Positions 1 to 6,983 of a stretch of 64,000 nt of DNA are shown here, one piece after another (the stretch's first letter is position 1; each line of letters starts with the position of its first letter). The DNA lies in NCBI RefSeq assembly GCF_018069875.1, contig NZ_JAGQDF010000014.1, positions 62,001-126,000 on the forward strand. The letters run 5' to 3'. The position numbers and the translations under genes are program-made. The notes below the pieces were generated by a model. That model was not told where the DNA came from and searched no databases. It saw only the letters and a program-made list of their open reading frames with translations. This DNA comes from Ideonella alba (GTDB taxonomy: Bacteria > Pseudomonadota > Gammaproteobacteria > Burkholderiales > Burkholderiaceae_C).

Positions 1-402
1 GCCGCCGCCCCGGACCTGGCCGCGCTGCGCGAGGAAGTGCGCGGCGCCGAGGCGGCGTTCGCCGACAGCATGGCACGGCGCGACCTGGCGGCATTCGCCG
101 GCTTCGTGGCCGACGACGCGGTGTTCCTGAATGGTGGCCAGCCGCTGCGCGGCAAGGACGCGGTGCTGGCGCACTGGCAGCGCTTCTTTGACGGGCCCCG
201 GGCGCCCTTCGCCTGGAGACCCGAGCTGGTCGAGGTGATCGGCAGTGGCGGCCTGGCACAGTCCACCGGTCCGGTCACCGACCCCGCCGGCACGCTGGTG
301 GCGCGCTTCTACAGCACCTGGCGGCGCGAGGCCGACGGCCGCTGGCGCGTGGTGCTGGACAACGGCTATGACGTCAGCCCGGATGGCTGCGCCAAACCCT
401 GA
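1..402 (+). CDS. SnoaL/DUF4440-like NTF2-fold protein (5' end outside window)
   Basis: The reading frame is open from base 1, so the gene begins upstream of the window and only about 133 C-terminal codons are seen. A GTG at 37 is in frame, but residues before it (APDLAALREEV) look like normal coding sequence. The visible part has the cone-shaped NTF2/SnoaL pattern: an N-terminal helix (AFADSMARRDLAAFAGFVADDAVFL, split as helix and strand), a 'G' turn followed by a helix (GKDAVLAHWQRFF), then beta strands ending in WRREADGRWRVVLDNGYD. Such proteins are small periplasmic or cytosolic ligand-binding or ketosteroid-isomerase-like proteins. No substrate can be assigned. It converges on the glyoxalase gene with 13 bases between them. 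Confidence 0.6.
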   Translation, partial: AAAPDLAALREEVRGAEAAFADSMARRDLAAFAGFVADDAVFLNGGQPLRGKDAVLAHWQRFFDGPRAPFAWRPELVEVIGSGGLAQSTGPVTDPAGTLVARFYSTWRREADGRWRVVLDNGYDVSPDGCAKP

Positions 403-415
403 CCACTGCGCGTGA

Positions 416-835
416 TCACCAACTGCCGGTGTTGGGCATCGAGGCCCAGGGCTCGGCCGGCGCCAGCGCCGGGCCGTCCTGCAGCAGCTCCACGCTGATC
501 TGGTCGGGCGAGCGCACGAAGGCCATGCGGCCGTCGCGCGGCGGGCGCAGGATGGTCACGCCCATGTCCTGCAGGCGCTGGCAGGTGGCGTAGATGTCCT
601 TCACCGCATAGGCCACGTGGCCGAAGTTGCGGCCGCCGGTGTAGACCTCGGGGTCCCAGTTGTGGGTCAGCTCGATCTGGGCGTCGTGGTCGCCCGGTGC
701 GGCCAGGTAGACCAGCGTGAAGCGGCCCTGCGGGTACTCGCTGCGACGCACCTCCTCCAGGCCGAGGGCATCGCGGTAGAAGCGCAGCGAGGCGTCGAGG
801 TCGGTCACGCGGACCATGGTGTGCAGGTATTTCAT
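416..835 (-). CDS. gloA: lactoylglutathione lyase (glyoxalase I)
   Basis: This 139-residue protein matches the short bacterial, Ni-dependent glyoxalase I, which isomerises the methylglyoxal-glutathione hemithioacetal to S-lactoylglutathione in the cytosol. It starts [20 protein letters not shown], as expected for the family. The four metal-ligand positions are present: His5, Glu55 (in QIELTHNW), His73 (in NFGHVAYAV) and Glu116 (in SVELLQ). One vicinal-oxygen-chelate unit covers about residues 1-65 and the second about 70-120. The glutathione-dependent detoxification fits with gshA further along the window. Confidence 0.93.
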   Translation of the reverse strand: MKYLHTMVRVTDLDASLRFYRDALGLEEVRRSEYPQGRFTLVYLAAPGDHDAQIELTHNWDPEVYTGGRNFGHVAYAVKDIYATCQRLQDMGVTILRPPRDGRMAFVRSPDQISVELLQDGPALAPAEPWASMPNTGSW

Positions 836-918
836 GCGGGTGATTGTGCGCCGTCAGCCATGGGCCCGCGGCCGCTGCGGGCTTGCTCCTACACTGCGGC
901 CATCGACAGGAGGAGAGC

Positions 919-1863
919 ATGGACGTGAGAAGTCTGTTTGCCCGTGGCAGCGACACGCCGTCGGCCGCCCCCGGACTGCTGCGCAAGGGGCTGACGCTGC
1001 TGGTGGTGGTGGCCGTGCTGTGGTGGCTGTGGCCGCTGCGCACCGTGCCCACCGGCCACCGCGGCGTGATCACCGTGGGCGGTGCGATCAAGGGCATCGA
1101 GAACGAGGGCTTCACGCTGATCTGGCCCTGGCAGTCGCTGAGCATCTTCAACATCCGCGCCGAAGAGGCCACGGTGGAAAACGCTGAAGGCAGCACCAGC
1201 GACACCCAGCCGGTCAAGGTGAGCCTGACGGTGCGCTACAGCATCCAGACCGACAAGGTGGCCGAGGTCTTCGAGAAGTACAGCCGCGACGGCGACCTGC
1301 AAAGCTATGTGCAGACCGCCACCCAGGAGGTGTTCAAGGCGGTGACCGCGCGCTACAACGCGCCCGACCTGATTGCCAAGCGCGCGGCGGTCAGCAATGA
1401 CATCGTCGCCGCGCTGCGCGGCAAGCTGGCCATCTACGGGGCGCAGGTGATCAACGTCGACATGCGCAACTTCAGCTTCTCGCAGGACTACATGTCGGCG
1501 ATCAACCAGAAGGTCACCCAGGAGCAGCTGCGCCTGGCCGCCGAGAACAAGGTGCGCACCGTCGAGGCCGAGCAGAAGCAGAAGGTGGCCATCGCCGAGG
1601 CCGAGGCCACTGCGCTCAAGGCCAAGGCCGACGGCGAGGCCTATGCCGCGCTGAAGGCGGCCACCGCGCAGGCCGAGGCGCTGAAGATCCAGAACGCCGC
1701 GCTGGCGCAGAGCCGCGAGGTGCTGGAGCTGCGCCGCATCGAGGTGGAAAAGATCAAGGCCGAGCGCTGGAACGGCGAGCTGCCGCAGAACATCTACGCC
1801 GGCGCGCCGGTGCCCTTCCTGAACCTCAACCACGAGGGCGCCGCCAAGGCCGGCAAGAACTGA
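919..1863 (+). CDS. SPFH/prohibitin-family membrane protein
   Basis: The 314-residue product has a cytosolic N-terminus, one hydrophobic segment at about residues 22-45 (LTLLVVVAVLWWLW), an SPFH/Band 7 domain (about 50-210) and an Ala/Glu/Lys-rich coiled coil (about 200-290). This is the prohibitin layout, which forms ring-like scaffolds in the inner membrane and is often tied to protease control. I chose ATG 919 because AGGAGGAG lies just upstream (908-915). A longer frame from 844 lacks a ribosome site and overlaps the promoter region of gloA. It is divergent from gloA and overlaps the next gene by one base (TGATG), so the two are probably co-translated. Confidence 0.85.
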   Translation: MDVRSLFARGSDTPSAAPGLLRKGLTLLVVVAVLWWLWPLRTVPTGHRGVITVGGAIKGIENEGFTLIWPWQSLSIFNIRAEEATVENAEGSTSDTQPVKVSLTVRYSIQTDKVAEVFEKYSRDGDLQSYVQTATQEVFKAVTARYNAPDLIAKRAAVSNDIVAALRGKLAIYGAQVINVDMRNFSFSQDYMSAINQKVTQEQLRLAAENKVRTVEAEQKQKVAIAEAEATALKAKADGEAYAALKAATAQAEALKIQNAALAQSREVLELRRIEVEKIKAERWNGELPQNIYAGAPVPFLNLNHEGAAKAGKN

Positions 1864-2207
1864 TGAGCGGCTGGACGATCTTCCACAACCCCCGCTGCAG
1901 CACTTCGCGCCAGGTGCTGGCCGCGCTGCGCGAGGCGGGCATCGAGCCGCAGGTGGTGGAGTACCTGAAAACGCCGCCCGACCGCGCCACGCTGCAGCGT
2001 CTGGCGCAGGAGATCGGCCAGGGCGTGCGCGGCCTGGTGCGCGCCAAGGAGGCGCTCTACACCGAACTGGCGCTGGAGGGCGCCAGCGACGACGCGCTGC
2101 TGGATGCGATGCTGGCGCACCCGGTGCTGATCAACCGGCCGATCGTGGTGTCCCCGCGTGGCACGCGGATGTGCCGGCCAGCGGCCACCGTGGCCGAAAT
2201 GCTCTGA
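1863..2207 (+). CDS. arsC: ArsC-family arsenate reductase (glutaredoxin type)
   Basis: The 114-residue protein belongs to the thioredoxin-fold ArsC/Spx group. It has the N-terminal HNPRCSTSR segment with the catalytic Cys12, a conserved Arg in GLVRAKE, and the signature block HPVLINRPIVV followed by a late Arg (CRPAATV). These correspond to the arginines that bind arsenate in plasmid-encoded ArsC. In the glutaredoxin class the enzyme reduces arsenate to arsenite using glutathione and glutaredoxin. No arsB, acr3 or arsR lies nearby, so a chromosomal arsC-like (YffB/YfgD) role is equally possible. Confidence 0.85.
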   Translation: MSGWTIFHNPRCSTSRQVLAALREAGIEPQVVEYLKTPPDRATLQRLAQEIGQGVRGLVRAKEALYTELALEGASDDALLDAMLAHPVLINRPIVVSPRGTRMCRPAATVAEML

Positions 2208-2951
2208 TCAGCCGCGCGCGAAGAACAGCGCTGCCATCACCAGCCCGGTGGCGATGACACCGCTGCGCAGCAGCTTCGCTGGCAGTCGCCGCGCCACGCG
2301 CGCGCCGGCATAGCCGCCGACCGTGGCCGCCAGCGCCATCGCCAAGGCCTGCGGCCAGGCCACCGCACCGGCCCAGGCGAAGGCCGCCACCGACAGCAGC
2401 GACAGCACCAGCGAGTTGAGGTTCTTCAGCGCGTTGGCGGTGTTGATCGAGGTCTCGCCGGTGATCGCGTACAGCGCCATCAGCAGGATGCCCAGGCCGC
2501 CGTTGAAGTAGCCGCCATAGACCGCCACGCAGGCCAGCCCGGCCATGCGCGCCGCGGGATGCGCGGCGCCGCCGCGCCGCCCGGTCAGCCACGGCGCCAG
2601 CGCGAACAGCGCGGTGGCGAACAGCAGCAACCAGGGCACCAGCGCCGAGAACAGCTTGGCCGGTGTCACCAGCAGCAGCCCGGCCCCGGCCAGGCCGCCC
2701 GCGGCGCACACCGCGCCTTCGGCCCACAGCCGCGGCCGTGGCAGGGCCGCCAGCTCGGGCCGGAAGCCCAGCGTGCTGCCCAGGTAGCCGGGGCTCACCG
2801 CCACCGCGCTGGTGGCGTTGGCGGCGATCGGCGGCACACCGGCAAAGACCAGCGCCGGGAAGGTCAGGAAGCTGCCGCCGCCCGCCACCGCATTGAGGGC
2901 GCCAGCGGCCAGGGCGGCGGTGAGCAGCAGGATCCAGGTCTCGGGGTTCAT
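2208..2951 (-). CDS. TauE/SafE-family sulfite/sulfonate exporter-like membrane protein
   Basis: The 247-residue protein is almost wholly hydrophobic, with about eight predicted membrane segments and the duplicated TauE/SafE pattern: a Gly/Ala-rich first helix running into AVAGGGSFLTFPALVFAG, and a second-half counterpart GGYFNGGLGILLMALYAITG. Family members export sulfite, sulfoacetate or related organosulfur anions across the inner membrane. The substrate here is not known. It converges on the arsC-like gene with no gap. Its 5' end faces the FMN riboswitch region, with a short divergent intergenic space between. Confidence 0.88.
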   Translation of the reverse strand: MNPETWILLLTAALAAGALNAVAGGGSFLTFPALVFAGVPPIAANATSAVAVSPGYLGSTLGFRPELAALPRPRLWAEGAVCAAGGLAGAGLLLVTPAKLFSALVPWLLLFATALFALAPWLTGRRGGAAHPAARMAGLACVAVYGGYFNGGLGILLMALYAITGETSINTANALKNLNSLVLSLLSVAAFAWAGAVAWPQALAMALAATVGGYAGARVARRLPAKLLRSGVIATGLVMAALFFARG

Positions 2952-3011
2952 CGGCGCGCATTGTCGGGCCTGTGCGAAGATCGACCGCGGTGCCGCCTGC
3001 TGGCGGTGCCG

Positions 3012-3176
3012 ATGTTCTCAGGGCGGGGTGGAAGTCCCCACCGGCGGTGATGGCGCAGGTCTGGCAACAGACTCCGCGCACGAGCCCGCGAGCGCCCGTC
3101 CACGCCCGTGGACGGGGTCAGCAGACCCGGTGTGATCCCGGGGCCGACGGTCACAGTCCGGATGAAAGAGAACCGC
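3012..3176 (+). promoter_or_regulatory. FMN riboswitch (RFN element)
   Basis: The conserved RFN blocks appear in order: TTCTCAGGGCGGGGTG, CCCCACCGGCGGTGATG, GCCCGCGAGCGCC, GGTCAGCAGACCCGGTG, GGGGCCGACGGTCACAGTCC and GGATGAAAGAGAAC. The element closes on a TTCTC/GAGAAC stem. It lies 76 nt before the lumazine synthase start. FMN binding normally turns such leaders off, at the level of transcription or of ribosome access. The non-conserved arm between the third and fourth blocks is GC-rich and itself pairs (GTCCACGCCCGTGGAC). Confidence 0.96.
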
Positions 3177-3251
3177 ACCGGCTGCCGTGCCTGCACGGCG
3201 GGCCGCGCGTTCGCTTGCCCTGATTCTGGCCTTCAACTCAAGGAAATCACC

Positions 3252-3719
3252 ATGAATCAGATCCCGAAGTTCCCCGTGCGCCGCCTGGCGGCGATCAGTG
3301 CCCAATGGCATGCGGCAATCGTCCACCGCGCCCGCGATGCCTGCACCGACGAACTGCTGCGCGAGGGCTGGCCGCCCGACGGCATCGAGTACCTGGAGGT
3401 GCCCGGCGCCTTCGAGATCCCGCTGCTGGCGCGGCGCCTGGCCGACAGCGGCCGCTTTGATGCCATCGTCGCCTTCGGGCTGGTGGTCGATGGCGGCATC
3501 TACCGGCACGACTTCGTCGGCCGGGCGGTGATCGACGGCCTGATGCGGGTGCAGCTCGACACCGGCGTGCCGGTGGTCTCGGCGGTGCTGACCCCCCACA
3601 ACTTCCATGAGCATCCGGTGCACCAGCAGCAGTTCGGCGAGCACTTCGTGCTCAAGGGCACCGAGGCGGCGCGGGCCGTGCTGCAGACGCTGGCGGTACA
3701 CCAGCGACAGGCGGCTTGA
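3252..3719 (+). CDS. ribH2: 6,7-dimethyl-8-ribityllumazine synthase, type II (RibH2-like)
   Basis: The enzyme joins 5-amino-6-ribitylaminouracil with dihydroxybutanone phosphate to give lumazine, the riboflavin precursor. The 155-residue protein has the type II features: AAISAQWHAAIVHRARDA at the N-terminus, EVPGAFEIPLLARRLA, and the type II block DGGIYRHDFVGRAVIDGLM. It ends with VLTPHNFHEH, which carries the catalytic His. Type I enzymes have a different 'G-TxHF' segment. I start at ATG 3252 (AAGGAAAT upstream); a longer frame from 3108 would run through the riboswitch. No other rib gene is adjacent, so this is a free-standing, FMN-controlled lumazine synthase. Confidence 0.92.
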   Translation: MNQIPKFPVRRLAAISAQWHAAIVHRARDACTDELLREGWPPDGIEYLEVPGAFEIPLLARRLADSGRFDAIVAFGLVVDGGIYRHDFVGRAVIDGLMRVQLDTGVPVVSAVLTPHNFHEHPVHQQQFGEHFVLKGTEAARAVLQTLAVHQRQAA

Positions 3720-3730
3720 CCGCCTGACCA

Positions 3731-3745
3731 CCTGACCGTGTCAGG
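3731..3745 (+). terminator. short hairpin after ribH2
   Basis: CCTGAC-CGT-GTCAGG forms a 6-bp stem with a 3-nt loop, 12 nt after the ribH2 stop and touching the 3' end of the convergent MarR gene. It lacks a T run, so it is a weak or bidirectional terminator at best. The same CCTGAC/GTCAGG stem recurs at 30134 and, in a longer form, at 32391. Confidence 0.35.
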
Positions 3746-4217
3746 GCTCGGCGGCGTCCAGCCGTTGCAGGCAGTCGTCGAGCAGCGCGTGCAGCTCGGC
3801 CACGCGCGCCTCACCCAGGCGCGCGTTGAAGGCCAGCTGCGCCTTCTTCCAGGCGCGCTTGGCCTCGGCATGCTTGGCGCGGCCAGCCTCGGTGAGTTGC
3901 ACCGAGCGTGAGCGCGCGTCGTCACCGGCGCCCACCGCCACCCAGCCCTGGGCCACCAGCGGCTGCAGGTTGCGGGTCAGCGTGGAGGCGTCCAGCGCCA
4001 TCGCCGCGGCCAGCGCCGCCGGGCGCACCGGCGCCATCGCGGCGATGTGCCCCAGCAGCGAGTACTGCGAGGTCTTCAGCCCGGCCTCGGCGAGGTGGCG
4101 GTCGTAGTGGCGGCTGACCACGCGGTCGGCCTGGCGCAGCTTGAAGTTGCTGCAGCCGCGTGGCGTGGCGGCTGTCGCCAGGGTGACTGATGGGCGAGCG
4201 GCAGGCATGGTTATCAT
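3741..4217 (-). CDS. MarR-family transcriptional regulator
   Basis: The 158-residue protein has the winged-helix MarR layout. There is an N-terminal dimerisation helix (CSNFKLRQADRVVSRHYDRHL), a GLKTSQYSLLGHIA segment, a recognition helix region (DASTLTRNLQPLVAQGWV) and the wing with the usual basic DDARSRSVQLTEAG. The cysteine in the CSNFKLRQ segment resembles redox- or ligand-sensing members, but that is only a suggestion. It is divergent from a thioesterase gene, and the start lies within a pair of operator-like repeats, which suggests autoregulation. Start could be Met4 (4208) instead; 4217 has an AGG-containing upstream segment. Confidence 0.88.
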   Translation of the reverse strand: MITMPAARPSVTLATAATPRGCSNFKLRQADRVVSRHYDRHLAEAGLKTSQYSLLGHIAAMAPVRPAALAAAMALDASTLTRNLQPLVAQGWVAVGAGDDARSRSVQLTEAGRAKHAEAKRAWKKAQLAFNARLGEARVAELHALLDDCLQRLDAAEP

Positions 4218-4244
4218 TGTACCTGCAACGATTGCACCTGCAAT
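4216..4244. promoter_or_regulatory. probable MarR operator: two tandem ATTG-ACCTGCAA sites
   Basis: Two copies of ATTG(T/C)ACCTGCAA lie 15 bp apart (4216-4228 and 4231-4243). The second is a perfect inverted repeat, ATTGCA-CC-TGCAAT. They sit exactly between the divergent MarR gene and the thioesterase and overlap the MarR start codon. This arrangement is typical of MarR-type autorepression. The assignment is inference from position and symmetry. Confidence 0.65.
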
Positions 4245-4261
4245 GGAACGGAGAGACCCTG

Positions 4262-4816
4262 ATGAGCACCGCCAGCCACGCCCTGCATGACGAGATCGCC
4301 GCCACGCTGGCGCGCTGGGAGGCCGACGAGGCGCGGGTGCGCGCCACGCTGGCGCCGCCGGGCGTGAACCGCCCGGCCGATGTGGCGCACCTCAGCGGCC
4401 TGGAGTTCTTCGCGGCGATCAGCAGGGGGGCACTGCCCAGCGTGCCGATCGGCGTGGCGATGGACTTCTACCCGGTCGAGTACGAGGAGGGCCGCTTTGT
4501 CTTCCAGGGCCGGCCCAGCGTGAAGTTCCTCAACCCGATGGGCACCATCCACGGCGGCTGGATCGCCGCGCTGCTGGACTCGGCGGTGGCCTGCGCGATC
4601 CACACCACGCTGCCCGCGGGCCGTGCGCAGACCACGGCCGAGCTGAAGATCAGCTACCTGCGCGCGCTGTTGCCCGACACGCCGCTGGTGCGCGCCGAAG
4701 GCAAGGTCATCAGTGCGGGTCGCCAGCTGGGCTTTGCAGAGGGCCGGCTCTATGGCGCGGATGGGCGCCTCTACGCCCACGCCACCACCACCTGCGCGAT
4801 GCTGCAGCCGCGCTGA
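4262..4816 (+). CDS. PaaI-family hotdog-fold thioesterase
   Basis: The 184-residue protein carries an extended N-terminal helix region and a C-terminal hotdog domain (about residues 60-180) with the signature FLNPMGTIHGGWIAALLDSAVA. The HGG motif and following Asp are the usual acyl-CoA-binding and catalytic features. Such enzymes hydrolyse aromatic or medium-chain acyl-CoAs. I start at ATG 4262, preceded by GGAACGGAGAGA. It is controlled in all likelihood by the divergent MarR protein. The exact acyl-CoA substrate cannot be read from sequence, and it is far from the paa operon. Confidence 0.85.
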   Translation: MSTASHALHDEIAATLARWEADEARVRATLAPPGVNRPADVAHLSGLEFFAAISRGALPSVPIGVAMDFYPVEYEEGRFVFQGRPSVKFLNPMGTIHGGWIAALLDSAVACAIHTTLPAGRAQTTAELKISYLRALLPDTPLVRAEGKVISAGRQLGFAEGRLYGADGRLYAHATTTCAMLQPR

Positions 4817-4828
4817 GCCGCGGGCGGT

Positions 4829-5122
4829 CTACCAGCGCAGCAGCTCGGCCAGCCGGGTGACGACCCAGCCGGCCTCGTCCTCGCGCAGGCCCGAGTCGGG
4901 CACCGACAGCGCGGCCTGCATGCGGCCCAGCACATCGTCCTCGGCCAGTCCGTCGTCATGGTGCAGGGCCTGGGCGGTGGGCATCAGCTGCTGGGCCAGG
5001 TCCTCGCACAGCTCGTAGCGTGCGCGCAGCTCCTCGACCAGCACCATCAGTTTGCCGCGCTGGCCCTGGTAGAGGGCGGCGAAGCTGTCGGGGATCCAGG
5101 GCAACTGGTGGCTGGCGTCCAT
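4829..5122 (-). CDS. conserved hypothetical protein (small acidic)
   Basis: This 97-residue acidic protein is helical in character. Its most distinctive segment is ARYELCEDLAQQL followed near the C-terminus by EAGWVVTRLAELLRW. I have seen comparable small proteins in betaproteobacteria, sometimes labelled 'ATPase with chaperone activity', but the sequence has no Walker motif, so that label is not supported here. It starts 9 nt after the stop of the CDF exporter gene, so the two are probably one transcript. No function is proposed. Confidence 0.7.
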   Translation of the reverse strand: MDASHQLPWIPDSFAALYQGQRGKLMVLVEELRARYELCEDLAQQLMPTAQALHHDDGLAEDDVLGRMQAALSVPDSGLREDEAGWVVTRLAELLRW

Positions 5123-5131
5123 GGCCGGGGC

Positions 5132-6076
5132 CTACTGCAGCTCGATCGTGGCGTGCACGATCTCCTCGTGCACGGCCAGGCGACGGTGCACCTCGGCGGC
5201 GGTCAGGCCGGCCGGGGCGCTCAGCGTGATCGCGCAGGCGAAGCGCTCGCGCCCGACGCGCCAGACGTGCAGGTCGCTGATGCGCGCGCCGTCGACCTCG
5301 ACCACCTCGCGGATCTCGGCCACCACCGGGTGGTCCATCTCGCGGTCGAGCAGCACGCGGGCGGTGTCGGTGACCAGGCCCTTGGCCCACAGCGCCACGA
5401 GCACCGCACCGACGATGCCCATCACCGGGTCCAGCCAGGCCCAGCCCAGCCACCAGCCGGCGCCCAGCGCGACGATCGCCAGCACCGAGGTGGCGGCGTC
5501 GGTCAGCACATGCACCTGGGCCGACCGCAGGTTCAGGTCGTGGTGGTGGGCGTGTTCGTGGTCGTGGCCATGATCGTGGTGGTGCCCATGCGAGTGGCCA
5601 GGGTGATGCCCATGGCCGCCCCCCAGCAGCCAGGCGCTGCCCAGGTTGACCAGCAGACCCAGCACGGCCACCGCCATGGCTTCGGGGTAGTGGATGGCCT
5701 GCGGGTCGATCAGGCGCTCGACCGAGCCGGCCACCATCAGCGCCGCCACCACCAGCAGCAGCACCGCGCTGGCAAAGCCGGCCAGCACCTCGATCTTCCA
5801 GGTGCCGAAGGCGTAGCGCGGGTCACGTGCTTCGCGGCGGGCCAGCGCATAGGCGCCGGCCGCCAGCCCCAGCGCCAGCGCGTGCGAGCTCATGTGCCAG
5901 CCGTCGGCCAGCAGGGCCATCGAGTTGAACCACCAGCCGGCGGCGATCTCCACCACCATCGTGGCCAGCGTCAGCCACATCACCAGGCGCGTGCCGCGCT
6001 CGCCGGCCGGGTTGCCGGCGTCAAAGTCATGGGAATGCAGCCAGCCGCTGGGGCCGTCGTCGTGCAGCGTTGTCAT
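5132..6076 (-). CDS. dmeF: CDF-family Co/Ni/Zn efflux transporter (DmeF-like)
   Basis: The 314-residue inner-membrane protein is a cation diffusion facilitator with about six membrane segments. The metal site in TM2 reads LLADGWHMSSHALALG, the DGWHxxSH form typical of DmeF-type divalent-metal exporters. The TM5 counterpart is VHVLTDAATSVLAI. Between TM4 and TM5 lies a His-rich cytoplasmic loop (GGGHGHHPGHSHGHHHDHGH and on), and a C-terminal ferredoxin-like metallochaperone domain follows. It exports Co, Ni or Zn in exchange for protons. I use ATG 6076. It follows the UPF0016 gene by 14 nt, so both probably answer to the same leader. Confidence 0.87.
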   Translation of the reverse strand: MTTLHDDGPSGWLHSHDFDAGNPAGERGTRLVMWLTLATMVVEIAAGWWFNSMALLADGWHMSSHALALGLAAGAYALARREARDPRYAFGTWKIEVLAGFASAVLLLVVAALMVAGSVERLIDPQAIHYPEAMAVAVLGLLVNLGSAWLLGGGHGHHPGHSHGHHHDHGHDHEHAHHHDLNLRSAQVHVLTDAATSVLAIVALGAGWWLGWAWLDPVMGIVGAVLVALWAKGLVTDTARVLLDREMDHPVVAEIREVVEVDGARISDLHVWRVGRERFACAITLSAPAGLTAAEVHRRLAVHEEIVHATIELQ

Positions 6077-6090
6077 GGCGCGATATTGGC

Positions 6091-6663
6091 TCAAAAGAGC
6101 TGACCGACGTTCAGCAGGGTCAGCACGCCCAGCAGCGCGAACACGGCCGCGGCGATGGTGTGCACCAGCCGCATGTTGACACGCCGGGACACCGCATCGC
6201 CCAGGAACACCGCCGGCACGTTGGCCAGCATCATGCCCAGCGTGGTACCGGCCACCACCGCCACCAGGCTGGGGTAGCGCGCGGCCAGCGCGACGGTGGC
6301 GATCTGCGTCTTGTCGCCCATCTCGGCCAGGAAGAAGGCCACCAGCGTGGTGCCGAAGACGCCCCAGCGCTGGGTGCCGCCCTCGGTGTCCTCGTCCAGC
6401 GAGTCGGGCACCAGCATCCACACCGCCATCGCCAGGAAGCCGCCGCCGATCACCCAGCGCAGCACGGTGGGGCCCAGCTGCGAAGCCACCCAGCCGCCCA
6501 CTGCGCCGGCGGCGGCGTGGTTGAGCAGCGTGGCCACCAGGATGCCGGCCACGATGGGCGCGGGACGGCGGAACTTGGCGGCCAGCATCAGGGCCAGCAA
6601 CTGCGTCTTGTCGCCCATTTCACCCAGGGCGACCAGACCGGTCGAGACGAGAAAAGCTTCCAT
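6091..6663 (-). CDS. mntX: UPF0016/GDT1-family manganese exporter
   Basis: The 190-residue membrane protein has the two E-x-G-D-K-T/S motifs of the UPF0016 (TMEM165/GDT1) family: ALGEMGDKTQLLALML near the N-terminus and FLAEMGDKTQIATVAL in the second half, each in a repeated three-helix unit. Family members move Mn2+ (or Ca2+) out of the bacterial cytosol. I start at ATG 6663 (MEAFLVSTG); a longer frame would extend into the riboswitch. The manganese-sensing leader upstream supports the assignment strongly. The gene symbol follows usage for betaproteobacterial and neisserial Mn exporters. Confidence 0.9.
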   Translation of the reverse strand: MEAFLVSTGLVALGEMGDKTQLLALMLAAKFRRPAPIVAGILVATLLNHAAAGAVGGWVASQLGPTVLRWVIGGGFLAMAVWMLVPDSLDEDTEGGTQRWGVFGTTLVAFFLAEMGDKTQIATVALAARYPSLVAVVAGTTLGMMLANVPAVFLGDAVSRRVNMRLVHTIAAAVFALLGVLTLLNVGQLF

Positions 6664-6732
6664 GTGCAGTGGATTCCAGGGGCCGGCGCGGGTCGCGATG
6701 ACCACGGCGCCGCTCCGGCCCCGGGTGGCAGC

Positions 6733-6860
6733 GCGCGTGGTCAAAGGTCTTGCCGGACGGTGAGGTTGCCCGCGCCATGGCCGCTTTCAGGCCAAGTGTG
6801 TTGACGTCGGGCCCCTGCGTTGCGCAGGGTGGCTACTCCCCCATGACCCCGCCAGTGTAG
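6733..6860 (-). promoter_or_regulatory. yybP-ykoY manganese riboswitch
   Basis: Read on the minus strand, the leader contains the conserved 5' block GGGGGAGTAGCC (6831-6842) and the conserved 3' block GCAAGACCTTTGACCA (about 6738-6753). A variable GC-rich arm separates them. These two internal-loop sequences form the Mn2+ pocket in the known family and usually switch expression on when Mn2+ is high. It ends about 70 nt before the UPF0016 start codon, which is a family it very often controls. Confidence 0.9.
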
Positions 6861-6934
6861 CAGCCACCCTGATGTCATCAGGGTTTATCCGGGCGGCCGA
6901 GCGCCTTGCGTCAGGGCTTGACCTGAATTAGATT

Positions 6935-6948
6935 ACCGACCGGTCGGT
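6935..6948. promoter_or_regulatory. palindromic operator shared with paa operon
   Basis: ACCGACCGGTCGGT is a perfect 14-bp palindrome 36 nt before the diiron protein start. The same core lies before paaA (26444-26459). CCGACCGGTCGG-type palindromes are typical TetR-family sites; no tetR gene is in this window. A TTGACC at 6918-6923 could be a -35 box just upstream, but I see no well-spaced -10. Confidence 0.7.
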
Positions 6949-6983
6949 TAATGAATGAACCCCCACCCGCAAGGAGACACCCG

